A stretch of DNA of 48,618 nt from an uncultured Mesorhizobium sp. (GTDB lineage: Bacteria; Pseudomonadota; Alphaproteobacteria; Rhizobiales; Rhizobiaceae), in the NCBI GenBank assembly GCA_937958475.1, contig CALFXR010000085.1:1-48618 (forward strand), in the 5' to 3' direction. Below are positions 16,189-24,467 of the stretch, one piece after another (positions within the stretch are counted from its first letter, which is position 1; every line of letters starts with the position of its first letter). The notes under the pieces were generated by a model. The model was not told the DNA's origin. It saw only the letters and a program-made list of their open reading frames with translations, and searched no databases. A program made the position numbers and the translations under genes.

Positions 16189-16949
16189 AAGTCAGCGTCA
16201 TCATGCCGGTCTACAACCGGGAGCGCTATGTCGGCATGGCGTTGCGCTCTCTCCTGCGCCAGCGCGGCGATGCCGATCTCGACATCATCGTCGTCGACGA
16301 CGGCTCGACCGACGCCTCCCGCGACATCGTCCTCTCCTTCGCGGATGAAGGCGCTCCCATCCGTCTCTTCGTCCAGGACAACCAGGGCGTGACGCGGGCC
16401 AGGAACAGCGGCTTACGCAACCTGCTTCCCGAGACGGCCTTCGTCACCTTCCTCGATTCGGACGACGTCTCGCCGGCAAACCGTTTCGCCGCCGATCTTC
16501 CCCTCTTCGCCGATCCGTCCGTCGAATTCGTCTACGGCAAGATTTGCCTGGTCGACTACCTCGACGAGGCGACGATGGAGCCCACGGCCGATGCGCAACT
16601 CGAAACATTGCGCGGAATCCAGCTTGCGGCGTCCATCTTCCGTCGCGGCTATCTCGACCGCGTCGGCGAGTTCGACGAGGAATTTCGCCAGGCCGAGGAC
16701 ACCGATCTGCTTTTCCGCGCGTTCGAGATGCGCAGCAATGTGATCCTGACCGACACGATCGGAGTCTACTATCGCCAGCACCCTGAAGGCTTGACCAGCA
16801 ACAGGGCAGAAGGCCGGCGCGAGTTCCTGAAAGCCATGACGCGCTCTGCGCTTCGCCGCCGCCGGGATCCGTCGCTTTCCGACCTGAAGCCGATATTCGG
16901 AAGCGGGAAGGCCGGCCCAACGCCAACCGCGCCGAAAGCAGAGGTCTGA
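16185..16949 (+). CDS. family 2 glycosyltransferase
   Basis: A 254-residue GT-A fold glycosyltransferase. The N-terminus KVSVIMPVYNRERYVGMALRSLLRQ and IIVVDDGSTDASRDI are GT2 hallmarks, and the nucleotide-sugar DxD is in VTFLDSDDVSPANRF. The acceptor-side motif is in EEFRQAEDTDLLFRAF. No membrane helices are visible, so it is likely cytoplasmic or peripheral. The start overlaps the kinase gene by 4 nt, indicating translational coupling. The Pro/Ala-rich C-terminus (GPTPTAPKAEV) looks disordered. Confidence 0.9.
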   Translation: MKVSVIMPVYNRERYVGMALRSLLRQRGDADLDIIVVDDGSTDASRDIVLSFADEGAPIRLFVQDNQGVTRARNSGLRNLLPETAFVTFLDSDDVSPANRFAADLPLFADPSVEFVYGKICLVDYLDEATMEPTADAQLETLRGIQLAASIFRRGYLDRVGEFDEEFRQAEDTDLLFRAFEMRSNVILTDTIGVYYRQHPEGLTSNRAEGRREFLKAMTRSALRRRRDPSLSDLKPIFGSGKAGPTPTAPKAEV

Positions 16950-16952
16950 TCG

Positions 16953-17624
16953 ATGGTTCCCTACTCCGTTGTCATTCCGGCCTGGAACGCCGCGCCGACC
17001 ATCGTCGAAACCCTTCGCTCCGTGGCGGCCCAGACCCACGCTCCGGCCGAGATCATCCTCGCCGACGACGGCTCCACGGACGACACGGTGGACGTGGCGA
17101 ACGACACCGGCATCGCTTTGAGGGTGCTCAGGCTCGACCACGCCGGACCCGGTGCTGCAACCACCGTTGGGATCGCCGCGGCGACCACCCGCTACGTCGC
17201 CACGCTCGATTCCGACGACCTCTGGCTTCCCGACAAGATGCGGCTCCAACTCGCCTTCATGCTCGAACGGCCGGAACTGATGGCGAGCTTCGCGCACATG
17301 CAGGCCTTTCGCGGCTCTCCGACCGAGGGCCTGGGGCGCCCCGTGCCGGCCTGGAGTCGCTCGACGATGGTCATCCGGGCGGAGTTGCCGCAGCTCGTCG
17401 GCCCGATGATCGATCTGCCGGCCAAGATCGGCGAACTGATCGACTGGCTCAGCCGGGTCCGCGAGATGGGCCACGCGATCGACCTGCTTCCCGACGTTCT
17501 CGCCTACCGGCGGATCCGGCCGGGCAGCCTGTCGCACGTCTCCAATGTCGACCGCAACAAGGGCTACGTGGCGGCGGCCCGTCGAGCGCTGATGCGCCGG
17601 GGCCAGCCGAAGGAGCCGTCCTGA
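16953..17624 (+). CDS. family 2 glycosyltransferase, short form
   Basis: A 223-residue GT2 with VPYSVVIPAWNAAPTIVETLRSV, ILADDGSTDDTVDVA, the DxD in VATLDSDDLWLPDKM and a truncated acceptor region. It is shorter than the first glycosyltransferase and lacks the full ED acceptor motif, though VREMGHAIDLLPDVLAYRRI may correspond to it. It starts 3 nt after the preceding stop. The two enzymes may add successive sugars or use different acceptors. Confidence 0.85.
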   Translation: MVPYSVVIPAWNAAPTIVETLRSVAAQTHAPAEIILADDGSTDDTVDVANDTGIALRVLRLDHAGPGAATTVGIAAATTRYVATLDSDDLWLPDKMRLQLAFMLERPELMASFAHMQAFRGSPTEGLGRPVPAWSRSTMVIRAELPQLVGPMIDLPAKIGELIDWLSRVREMGHAIDLLPDVLAYRRIRPGSLSHVSNVDRNKGYVAAARRALMRRGQPKEPS

Positions 17625-17627
17625 CCG

Positions 17628-19073
17628 ATGGACAGGTTCTCGCGACGTTTCCCGGGCTACGGCTGGGCATGGCCGGACGGCATGCTGGACCAGTTGCTGA
17701 AGGCCGTGCTCCTGCCCGAGGATGCGGCGCTGGAGATGGCCAGGCGCTGGCTCGCGACGAACGACATCGAGGCCGCGGGCTTTCGCGAGCACCGCCTGCT
17801 CGCCGCGCTTTCGGAGAGGTTCGGGCGGCGGCTGGCGGATCACCCCGCCTATCCGCGGCTCGTCGGCCTGCAGAAGATGCTGTGGTCGCGCTCGCGACTG
17901 GCGATGCGCGAAGCCCTGCCCGTGCTCGGCGCGATCACCGGAGCCGGGCACAGGGTGATGCTGATCAAGGGCGCCGCACAGGTGGCTCGCGACCCCAACG
18001 CCCAGCGCGCCAGGGTTTCCTACGACATCGACATCCTGGTGAGGAAGGAAGCGATGAGCGCCGCCTTCGAGGTGCTCGTCGACCGCGGCTGGGCACCGGC
18101 GACGGGCGCCAGCGCGCCGTTCCTGCGCCCGCGCGTGCCTTTCCTGCGCTCGATGAACTTCCACAGGAACGACTTCGGCGACATCGACCTGCACCAGTTC
18201 GCCTACCATCCGAACCAGCGGAGCGCACGCGACGACGAGGCGCTGTGGGCGCGCGGCGAGCCGGCGGCGTTCGGCGGCGTCGCGGTCGAGGTTCCTTCGC
18301 CCGCCGACGGGATCGCCATCGCGATCGCCCATGGCGGGCTTGACGCCCATGCCCACAGCGACTGGCTCGTCGACTGCGCGCGGACGATCCGCCTCGGCGA
18401 CGTGGACTGGGAAACCCTGTTACGGACGGTCGAGGACCGCTCGATCGCCGTGCCCGCCGCCATCGCGCTCTCCTATCTGGACCGTGAGATCGGCGTCCCC
18501 GTCGACAAGACAGCCCTGGACGGCATCCTGCGCCTGTGCCGGAAGTCCGGCCGCCTCGGCGAGGCGGCGGCGCTTCTCCAGGCGAAACCCCGCGGATCCT
18601 ACGGGCTCGGCGTCTGGTTGGCGCGGGGCGCGTCGAAGCAGCACCGGCTGTGGAGCGCCGGCCGCGCGCCTGCCTCTGCCTCCTGGCCGGTCTGGCGGGG
18701 CCGGCGGCAGGGAGTCGCCGCGCGCGAGGGGCGCGACGCCACTCTCGGTTCCATTGCGCCGCCGCCCGGCGGCCGAGGAGCGCCACGGTATCTGACCTTG
18801 ACGATCGAATGCGACCTTCCCGCCGTGCGCCGGCGCATCGAGTTCGAACTGAGTTCCGCATCCGGTCCCGTGGCACAGCTGCGCTACCGCAACCACCTCG
18901 GCGGGCCCGGGCGCGCTCGAATCCGCTTCGGCGGCGTGGTGGTGGCGCAGGATCTGGAAGGGCTCAGGCTGGAGGCGCGGCCCACCCGGCATCTCGCCTC
19001 GCGCGGCGACCCCGACGAACTCGCCCGGTTCGGCGCGATCCCGGCGACTATCGCGGAAATTGCCTGGTCCTGA
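17628..19073 (+). CDS. nucleotidyltransferase family protein (NTP_transf_5 type)
   Basis: A 481-residue protein. The NTP_transf_5 core spans about residues 90-300: HRVMLIKGAAQVARDP, then SYDIDILVRKEAMSAAFEVL with the metal-binding DxD, then FGDIDLHQFAYHP and a helical part with IAIAHGGLDAHAHSDWLVDCARTI. The C-terminal about 150 residues (from near 330) are Arg/Ala-rich and unassigned. Proteins of this family often sit with PqqD-like and HprK-like genes. The nucleotide donor and target are unknown. It starts 3 nt after the second glycosyltransferase. Confidence 0.78.
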   Translation: MDRFSRRFPGYGWAWPDGMLDQLLKAVLLPEDAALEMARRWLATNDIEAAGFREHRLLAALSERFGRRLADHPAYPRLVGLQKMLWSRSRLAMREALPVLGAITGAGHRVMLIKGAAQVARDPNAQRARVSYDIDILVRKEAMSAAFEVLVDRGWAPATGASAPFLRPRVPFLRSMNFHRNDFGDIDLHQFAYHPNQRSARDDEALWARGEPAAFGGVAVEVPSPADGIAIAIAHGGLDAHAHSDWLVDCARTIRLGDVDWETLLRTVEDRSIAVPAAIALSYLDREIGVPVDKTALDGILRLCRKSGRLGEAAALLQAKPRGSYGLGVWLARGASKQHRLWSAGRAPASASWPVWRGRRQGVAAREGRDATLGSIAPPPGGRGAPRYLTLTIECDLPAVRRRIEFELSSASGPVAQLRYRNHLGGPGRARIRFGGVVVAQDLEGLRLEARPTRHLASRGDPDELARFGAIPATIAEIAWS

Positions 19074-19470
19074 CGCCACGCGGCAATGCCGCCGTTCACT
19101 GGCCCGCGCCGCGGCGGAATCGCGCCGGAAGCCGATCGCGTGCTGCCGTGGTGGTGCCGCGTGTGGAGGCTTACCGCCGACACGCGGATTTCCGGCCCGC
19201 ATGGTCCGTCAAGCCGACGCCTGGCGATCGCGGTGAACCCGGATTCGAAAAGCCGCCGACTTCATCGTTTCGGGAGCCGCTTTCGAAGCTACGGCCGATC
19301 GCACTCGCCGGCACCTCGTCCCACCGCGATCAGGCGATGGGTCGCGCTCCGGCCATGCTCATAAGCCCGAGCGGGAGACATCCGGACGGTGTCCGGGGCG
19401 GTTGCCGCGGCATCTGCTTCGGCGGGGAATCTGCGTGTCGACAATCATCCCGTCCTCGCGGCCTCCTCGG
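19074..19470. other. gene-free stretch at the left edge of the catabolic island
   Basis: About 400 nt after the nucleotidyltransferase stop show no frame with family features or a good ribosome site, and no tRNA or repeat was seen. It separates two functionally unrelated blocks and may be decayed DNA at an island boundary. Confidence 0.4.
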
Positions 19471-19499
19471 TTGACAATCACGCATCTCCGGAATATGAA
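19471..19499 (+). promoter_or_regulatory. promoter of the crotonase-PrpF-BKACE operon
   Basis: TTGACA (19471-19476), 17-bp spacer, TATGAA (19494-19499). The tandem operator begins 8 nt after the -10 hexamer, so a bound repressor would cover the start point. Confidence 0.65.
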
Positions 19500-19506
19500 G
19501 ATAGGC

Positions 19507-19543
19507 ATTCCAATTATTGGAATGATAGTCCGTAAAACGGAAT
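19507..19543. promoter_or_regulatory. tandem 17-bp palindromic operator, site A (IclR candidate)
   Basis: ATTCCAATTATTGGAAT at 19507-19523 is a perfect 8-1-8 palindrome. A second, weaker copy, AGTCCGTAAAACGGAAT, lies at 19527-19543, exactly 20 bp on. The same tandem layout occurs at 22468 and at 38105, the latter in the iclR/transporter divergence, so IclR is the likely binder. Confidence 0.65.
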
Positions 19544-19567
19544 ACAAGTTCTCTTTGGAGTGAGGCG

Positions 19568-20380
19568 ATGGCGAATTCTGAGCGCGAGATCGTGGTGGAG
19601 CAGTTCGGCGCCGTACGGCGCCTGTCGCTGAACCGTCCGGAGATGCGCAATGCTCAGAGCCGGGCCCTGCTGGACATGCTCGACCAGGCCTTCACCGAGG
19701 CGGGAGAAGACGACGCGACGCGGGTCGTCGTACTGGCGGGCAAGGGCAAGCACTTCTCGGCCGGCCACGACCTGAAGGAAGCGCAGGCGAATCGCTCCTT
19801 CCAGACTGCGGAGGACCGGTTCGACCAGGAGGACGCGAAGTACCTCGGCTATTGCATGCGCATCTACGACTTCCCCAAGCCGACGATTGCCCAAGTGCAG
19901 GGCGCCTGCATCACCAGCGGCTTCATGATGGCGAACATGTGCGATCTCGTCGTCGCATCGGAGGATGCGTTCTTCGCCGATCCGGCCTGCGTCTCCATCG
20001 CCTGCGCCGGGCCGGAAGTGATGATCGCGCCTTACGTGCTCGGCTTCCGCAAGGCCAAGGAGTTCTTGTTCACCGGCGGCCGGATGACCGCGCAGGAAGC
20101 CCTCGACGCCGGCATGGTCAATCGCGTGGTTCCTCTGGGGCGGCTCGAGGAAGAGACGATGGAATTGGCGCAGAAGGTGGCGAAAGCCGCGCCCTTCGCC
20201 GTGAAGCTCACCAAGCGCTCGCTGAACCGGATGGCCGACCTCGCCGGGCTCAGGGCGGGCATAAATGCCCACTTCGATACCCACCAGATCACGCATCACA
20301 CGCGCGAGTTCGCGGCCACCGTGGAGGCCGGCCTCGCCAAGGCTATCGAGAGCGGCAAAGCCCTGTCAAAGGCGGGCTGA
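19568..20380 (+). CDS. enoyl-CoA hydratase/isomerase family protein (atypical active site)
   Basis: A 270-residue crotonase-fold protein. The oxyanion-hole region FSAGHDLKEA and the second loop ACITSGFMMANMCDL are recognisable. However, the two glutamates of true hydratases (in GGGxELA and PExxLG) are replaced: the first site reads TSGFMMA and the second ADPACVSIAC. It is therefore unlikely to be a standard enoyl-CoA hydratase and may act as an isomerase, hydrolase or decarboxylase. It is the first gene behind operator A, with GGAG before ATG 19568. Confidence 0.85.
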   Translation: MANSEREIVVEQFGAVRRLSLNRPEMRNAQSRALLDMLDQAFTEAGEDDATRVVVLAGKGKHFSAGHDLKEAQANRSFQTAEDRFDQEDAKYLGYCMRIYDFPKPTIAQVQGACITSGFMMANMCDLVVASEDAFFADPACVSIACAGPEVMIAPYVLGFRKAKEFLFTGGRMTAQEALDAGMVNRVVPLGRLEEETMELAQKVAKAAPFAVKLTKRSLNRMADLAGLRAGINAHFDTHQITHHTREFAATVEAGLAKAIESGKALSKAG

Positions 20381-20384
20381 GCGC

Positions 20385-21509
20385 GTGCACGCGGAGCCTG
20401 ACATCGGGGACGAGCAGATCGGCATCCGCTGCTCGATCATGCGCGGCGGCACCAGCAAGGGCGTCTTTTTCCTGGACCAAGACCTGCCGCCCGCGGGCGC
20501 GGCTCGGGACCGGCTGTTGAAACGCGTGATGGGAACGCCCGACCCGATGCAGATCGACGGCCTCGGCGGCACCCACCTCGTCACCTCGAAGATCGCCATC
20601 GTGGCGCGCTCGCGCGACGGGAACGCGGACGTCGACTACACCTTCGCGCAGGCGGAGATAGACCGCGACGTCATCGACTACACCGGCAACTGCGGCAACA
20701 TCTCCGCGGCCGTCGGTCCCTTCGCTGTCGACGCGGGTCTCGTCGCGCTGGCCGAGGGCGCCACGCGTGTGCGCATCCGCAACACCAATACCGACAAGGT
20801 TCTCGTCGCGCATGTGCCGACGCGTGGCGGGCGGGCGGCGGTTCACGGCGACCTTGCCATCCACGGCGTGCCCGGCACGGGCGCCGAGATCTTCATGGAC
20901 TACACCGGCACGATCGGCGCCAAGACGGGCCGGCTGCTGCCGACGGGCGCGGCGGTCGACATCATTCGCCTGGAGGACGGGCGGACGCTCGAACTGACGC
21001 TCTGCGACGTGGCGAATACCGTCGGCTTCGTTCGTGCGGCCGACATCGGCCTGACAGGATACGAGCCGCCGGCTTTCTTCTCCGGCGCGATCATCGATTT
21101 CCTGCGCGAAATCAGGGGGAAGGCGGCGGAACTGGCCGGTTTCGTATCCGACTGGCGGGACGTGGAGACCGCATCGCCGTTCCTCCCCTTCGTCATGCTG
21201 CTTGCGCCGCCGCGCGAAGGCGACATCGCAGCACGCATGATCTTCATGAACCGCTGCCACGGAAGCATGGCCGGTACCGCCTCGATGTGTCTGGCGGCAG
21301 CGAGCAGGGTGTCCGGATCGATCCCGTCCGAGCTTTCGCGTCGCACGGAGGGAGACGCTCTCGACATCGAGCATCCCGCCGGTCTGATGGCTGTCTCCGT
21401 CTCTATCCGTGCCGGCACGACCGGCGCCGCGACGAGCTTCGAGCGGCTCGGATTCCGGCGCACCGCCCGAAAGATCATGGACGGCACGGTCTACGTTCCC
21501 GTCCGTTGA
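20385..21509 (+). CDS. PrpF-like isomerase (methylaconitate / oxalomesaconate tautomerase family)
   Basis: A 374-residue PrpF-family protein with a doubled diaminopimelate-epimerase-like fold. Characteristic are IRCSIMRGGTSKGVFFLDQDLP near the N-terminus, VDYTFAQAEIDRDVIDYTGNCGNISAAVGPFAVDAGLV with its cysteine, and RMIFMNRCHGSMAGTASMCLAA near the C-terminus. Known members move a double bond in tricarboxylates such as 2-methylaconitate or 4-oxalomesaconate. GTG 20385 lies 4 nt after the crotonase stop. No aconitase is nearby, so a role in methylcitrate metabolism is not supported. Confidence 0.85.
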   Translation: MHAEPDIGDEQIGIRCSIMRGGTSKGVFFLDQDLPPAGAARDRLLKRVMGTPDPMQIDGLGGTHLVTSKIAIVARSRDGNADVDYTFAQAEIDRDVIDYTGNCGNISAAVGPFAVDAGLVALAEGATRVRIRNTNTDKVLVAHVPTRGGRAAVHGDLAIHGVPGTGAEIFMDYTGTIGAKTGRLLPTGAAVDIIRLEDGRTLELTLCDVANTVGFVRAADIGLTGYEPPAFFSGAIIDFLREIRGKAAELAGFVSDWRDVETASPFLPFVMLLAPPREGDIAARMIFMNRCHGSMAGTASMCLAAASRVSGSIPSELSRRTEGDALDIEHPAGLMAVSVSIRAGTTGAATSFERLGFRRTARKIMDGTVYVPVR

Positions 21510-21533
21510 ATCAAACCAAGTCGAGGAGCGAAG

Positions 21534-22409
21534 ATGTCGCGACCCGTGATCATCACCTGCGCCGTGACTGGCGGCGCGCCGGTCAATCCGAAGAACCGCG
21601 TGCCGGTAACGCCTCAGGAGATCGCGGAATCGGCGCTCGATGCGTGGCGGGCCGGCGCGGCCGTCGTCCACATCCACGTCCGCGACCCGGAGACGGGCGG
21701 CCAGAGCGGCGAGTTTCGCCAATACGAGGAGGTCGTCAACAGAATCAGGCGCGCCGGCAGCGACGTCGCCATCAACCTGACGACCGGCTTCGGCGGCCGC
21801 TACATTCCCAATTCGGCCGACAGCCGGCTGGTCGGCGAAGGCTCCAACGTCCTGTCGCCGGAAGAACGCTGCCGGCACGTCGTGGAACTGCGGCCGGAAC
21901 TCTGTTCGCTCGATATGGGCTCCATGAACTTCGGCGAGATCATCTTCGCCAACACGCCCGGTCACATCAGGACGATCGCCGAGATGGCGCGCTCGGCCGG
22001 CGTGAAGCCCGAGCTGGAGATATTCGAGGTCGGGCAACTGCGCCTCGCCGCCCACCTGCTGCGGCAGGGGATCCTCGATGCGCCGGCTTATTTTCAGCTC
22101 TGCCTGGGCATCAATTGGGGAAGTCCGGCCGACACGCGCGCCATGCAGTATCTGGTCGACCAGCTCCCTGCCGGGGCGCTGTGGGCCGGCTTCGGCGTGG
22201 GCGAAGCGCAGTTCGCCATGGCCGCGCAGGCGGTGATCCTCGGCGGACACATGCGCGTCGGCCTGGAGGACAATCTCTACATCGCGCGCGGCGTGCCTGC
22301 GCCAAGCAATGCAGCACTCGTCGCGCGCGCCGTGGCAATCGCCGAGGCGCTGGGCATGACCGTCGCCAGTCCGAACGACGCACGCGAAATCCTCTCGCTT
22401 CGACGCTGA
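21534..22409 (+). CDS. beta-keto acid cleavage enzyme (BKACE, DUF849)
   Basis: A 291-residue TIM-barrel enzyme of the BKACE family, zinc-dependent enzymes that react a beta-keto acid with acetyl-CoA to give acetoacetate and a new acyl-CoA. Visible are IITCAVTGGAP, the zinc histidines in VVHIHVRDPETG, INLTTGFGG, CSLDMGSMNFG, LEIFEVGQL and GLEDNLYIARG. The substrate varies across the family. It is preceded by GAGGAG before ATG 21534 and shares the operon of operator A. Confidence 0.92.
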   Translation: MSRPVIITCAVTGGAPVNPKNRVPVTPQEIAESALDAWRAGAAVVHIHVRDPETGGQSGEFRQYEEVVNRIRRAGSDVAINLTTGFGGRYIPNSADSRLVGEGSNVLSPEERCRHVVELRPELCSLDMGSMNFGEIIFANTPGHIRTIAEMARSAGVKPELEIFEVGQLRLAAHLLRQGILDAPAYFQLCLGINWGSPADTRAMQYLVDQLPAGALWAGFGVGEAQFAMAAQAVILGGHMRVGLEDNLYIARGVPAPSNAALVARAVAIAEALGMTVASPNDAREILSLRR

Positions 22410-22467
22410 AAAAGGCGGGGCCACGGCGTTCCCGGCTTGACTGCGCCCGCATTTCACCTTAAACGAT

Positions 22468-22504
22468 ATTCTATATAATGGAATGGAAATCCGATAAATG
22501 GAAA
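22468..22504. promoter_or_regulatory. tandem operator, site B, over a -10-like TATAAT
   Basis: ATTCTATATAATGGAAT (22468-22484) followed 20 bp on by AATCCGATAAATGGAAA (22488-22504). The first copy contains TATAAT (22474-22479). A TTGACT lies at 22437-22442. The second copy overlaps the acyl-CoA dehydrogenase start codon at 22498, so binding would block both transcription and the start. Confidence 0.5.
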
Positions 22505-23688
22505 ATCACAGAAGAGGCGAGGATACGGGCGCCTGGGAGTTGCCGGAAGAGCTCGTTCAACTTCGCGATACGGTGCGGCGCTTCATGGCGACGGAGGTCC
22601 GGCCGATCGAGGACACCCTACCGCACGACGCCTATTCGCTTCCTGCGGACAAGCTCCAGCAACTGAGGGCCCGTGGACGGGAACTCGGGCTGTGGTGCTA
22701 TCGCACGCCGGCGGAGCACGGCGGAGCGGGGCTCAGCCTGCTCGGCCAGGCGGTTGTCGCGGAGGAGGCCGCCAAATGCAGGATGGGCGCCTACCAGGCC
22801 GCCTGCGGAGCCTTCGGAGCCGATCCGCCGAACGTCATCTGGAGCGGCACACCACAGCAGATCGCCAAGTACGGCCTGCCGGCCGTTGCCGCGGGAAAGC
22901 GGACCTTCGTCGCCATCACCGAGGCGTCGGGCGGCTCCGATCCCGCGCGGTCGATCAAGACACGTGCGGTGCGCGACGGTGACCACTACGTGTTGAACGG
23001 CACCAAGATGTGGATCACCGCCGCCGAAGGCGCCGACTGGGGCGTCGTCTTCGCCCGTACCGGCGAGGACACCTCGCGCGGCGGCATCTCGAGCTTCATC
23101 GTCGATGGCGATACCCCCGGACTGAGCTTCAAGCCGATACCGGTGATCCGCTCGTGGTCGCCTTTCGAGCTGCACTTCGACAACGTCCGCATCCCCGTCG
23201 AGAACCGGCTGGGCGAAGAGGGCGAAGGCTTCAAGCTTGCCGAGAAGTGGTTGGTCGAGACTCGGGTGCCCTATGCGGCGGCGACGCTTGGAGTGGCGCA
23301 GGCCGCGCTCGACCTCACCGTCGACTGGGCCAAGCAGCGGCAGACATTCGGTTCCCGGCTCGCGGACAAGCAAGGCATCCAGTGGATGCTTGCCGACAGC
23401 GAGATCGAGATCCGGGCCGCGCGGCTGCTGACCTATCAGGCTGCGTGGATGGCCGATCTTGGGCGCAACCTGAAGATCGAAGCCTCGATCGCCAAGCTCA
23501 CGGCGACCGAGACCGCGGGCCGCGTCATCGACCGCTGCGTGCAGATCTTCGGGGCGCTCGGCGTGGCCAAGGAGATGCCGCTCGAGCGGTGGTACCGCGA
23601 GCTGCGCATCAAGCGGCTGGGCGAGGGGCCGTCAGAAGTCCAGCGCATGGTCGTCGCCCGTCATCTGCTCGGCGGCAAGGGAGCCTGA
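22498..23688 (+). CDS. acyl-CoA dehydrogenase
   Basis: A 396-residue FAD enzyme that introduces an alpha,beta double bond into an acyl-CoA. Motifs are FVAITEASGGSDPARSIKTRA (FAD loop), DGDHYVLNGTKMWITAAEGADW, QTFGSRLADKQGIQWMLADSE, CVQIFGALGVAKEMPLERWYRELRI and the C-terminal LGEGPSEVQRMVVAR with the catalytic Glu. ATG 22498 has only GGAAAT upstream and sits inside operator B, so the leader must be very short. It opens the second gene run of the island. Confidence 0.93.
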   Translation: MENHRRGEDTGAWELPEELVQLRDTVRRFMATEVRPIEDTLPHDAYSLPADKLQQLRARGRELGLWCYRTPAEHGGAGLSLLGQAVVAEEAAKCRMGAYQAACGAFGADPPNVIWSGTPQQIAKYGLPAVAAGKRTFVAITEASGGSDPARSIKTRAVRDGDHYVLNGTKMWITAAEGADWGVVFARTGEDTSRGGISSFIVDGDTPGLSFKPIPVIRSWSPFELHFDNVRIPVENRLGEEGEGFKLAEKWLVETRVPYAAATLGVAQAALDLTVDWAKQRQTFGSRLADKQGIQWMLADSEIEIRAARLLTYQAAWMADLGRNLKIEASIAKLTATETAGRVIDRCVQIFGALGVAKEMPLERWYRELRIKRLGEGPSEVQRMVVARHLLGGKGA

Positions 23689-23689
23689 A

Positions 23690-24463
23690 ATGTCCATCGA
23701 CGTTGTCGTCGCGGATCATATCGCGACTGTCACGATCAACCGTCCCGATCGCCTCAACGCGATGGATACCGAGCACTACCAGGCGCTTTCGGAAGCCTGG
23801 ATCCGCATCCGCGACGACGCCGATATCCGCGTCGCGATCATCACCGGCACCGGCGAGAAGTCATTCTCGGCCGGCGCCGACATCAAGACAAGGCTCACCC
23901 GCCACTCCGAGTGGTCGGAGACCTGGCTGACGCAGCGCGAGCAGCTGCTGAACCGCGGCCTCGAGGTCTGGAAACCGGTCATCGCCGCGGTCAACGGTCT
24001 CTGCATCGGCGGCGGCGTGACGCTGCTGTTGGCCACCGACATCCGTTATGCCGCCGAGCACGCCACTTTCGGCCTGAGCGAGGTGAAACGCGGGACCATC
24101 GCCGGCAACGGCGGCACCCAGCGGGTGATCCAGAACCTGCCGCGCGCCATCGCCATGGAGATGCTGCTGACCGGCGATCCGATGGATGCGCGCACGGCGG
24201 CGCACTGGGGGCTGGTCAATCGCGTCGTGCCGGCCGCGGAGCTGATTGACACCGCGATGGCGACGGCCCGCAAGATCGCCGCGAACGCGCCGCTCGCCGT
24301 CCAGGCCAGCAAGGAACTCGCGCTGCGCAGCCGCGACGTCGACACGGCGACGGGCCTGCGTATCGAACAGCTGATGGGGCGGCTGCTGCGCGAGACCGAG
24401 GACGGCAAGGAAGGGCCCCGCGCCTTTGCCGAGAAGCGCCCACCCCGGTTCGAGGGGCGCTAG
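23690..24463 (+). CDS. enoyl-CoA hydratase family protein
   Basis: A 257-residue crotonase. It shows ATVTINRPDRLNAMD, FSAGADIKTRL, the second oxyanion loop NGLCIGGGVTLLLATDIRYAA and TFGLSEVKRGTIAGNGGTQRV. One of the two usual catalytic glutamates is kept (GLSEVKRG), while the GGGxELA position is GGGVTLL. It starts 1 nt after the dehydrogenase stop and probably hydrates the dehydrogenase product or performs a related step. Confidence 0.9.
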   Translation: MSIDVVVADHIATVTINRPDRLNAMDTEHYQALSEAWIRIRDDADIRVAIITGTGEKSFSAGADIKTRLTRHSEWSETWLTQREQLLNRGLEVWKPVIAAVNGLCIGGGVTLLLATDIRYAAEHATFGLSEVKRGTIAGNGGTQRVIQNLPRAIAMEMLLTGDPMDARTAAHWGLVNRVVPAAELIDTAMATARKIAANAPLAVQASKELALRSRDVDTATGLRIEQLMGRLLRETEDGKEGPRAFAEKRPPRFEGR

Positions 24464-24467
24464 CGGA

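Noticed and set aside
16413..18356. 647-codon open frame on the minus strand
   Set aside because: It is antisense to both glycosyltransferases and the nucleotidyltransferase and consists of Arg/His/Gly-rich shadow sequence.
14682..19073. Lasso-peptide gene cluster
   Set aside because: PqqD-like and HprK-like genes do occur in lasso clusters, but there is no asparagine-synthetase-like cyclase, no transglutaminase-like protease and no precursor with a suitable core.
18536..19474. 312-codon frame extending into the gene-free stretch
   Set aside because: Begins inside the nucleotidyltransferase gene in another frame and is Arg/Pro/Ser-rich throughout.
20385..21509. Methylcitrate-cycle PrpF
   Set aside because: No prpB, prpC or AcnD-like gene is present; the context is BKACE and CoA-ester enzymes.
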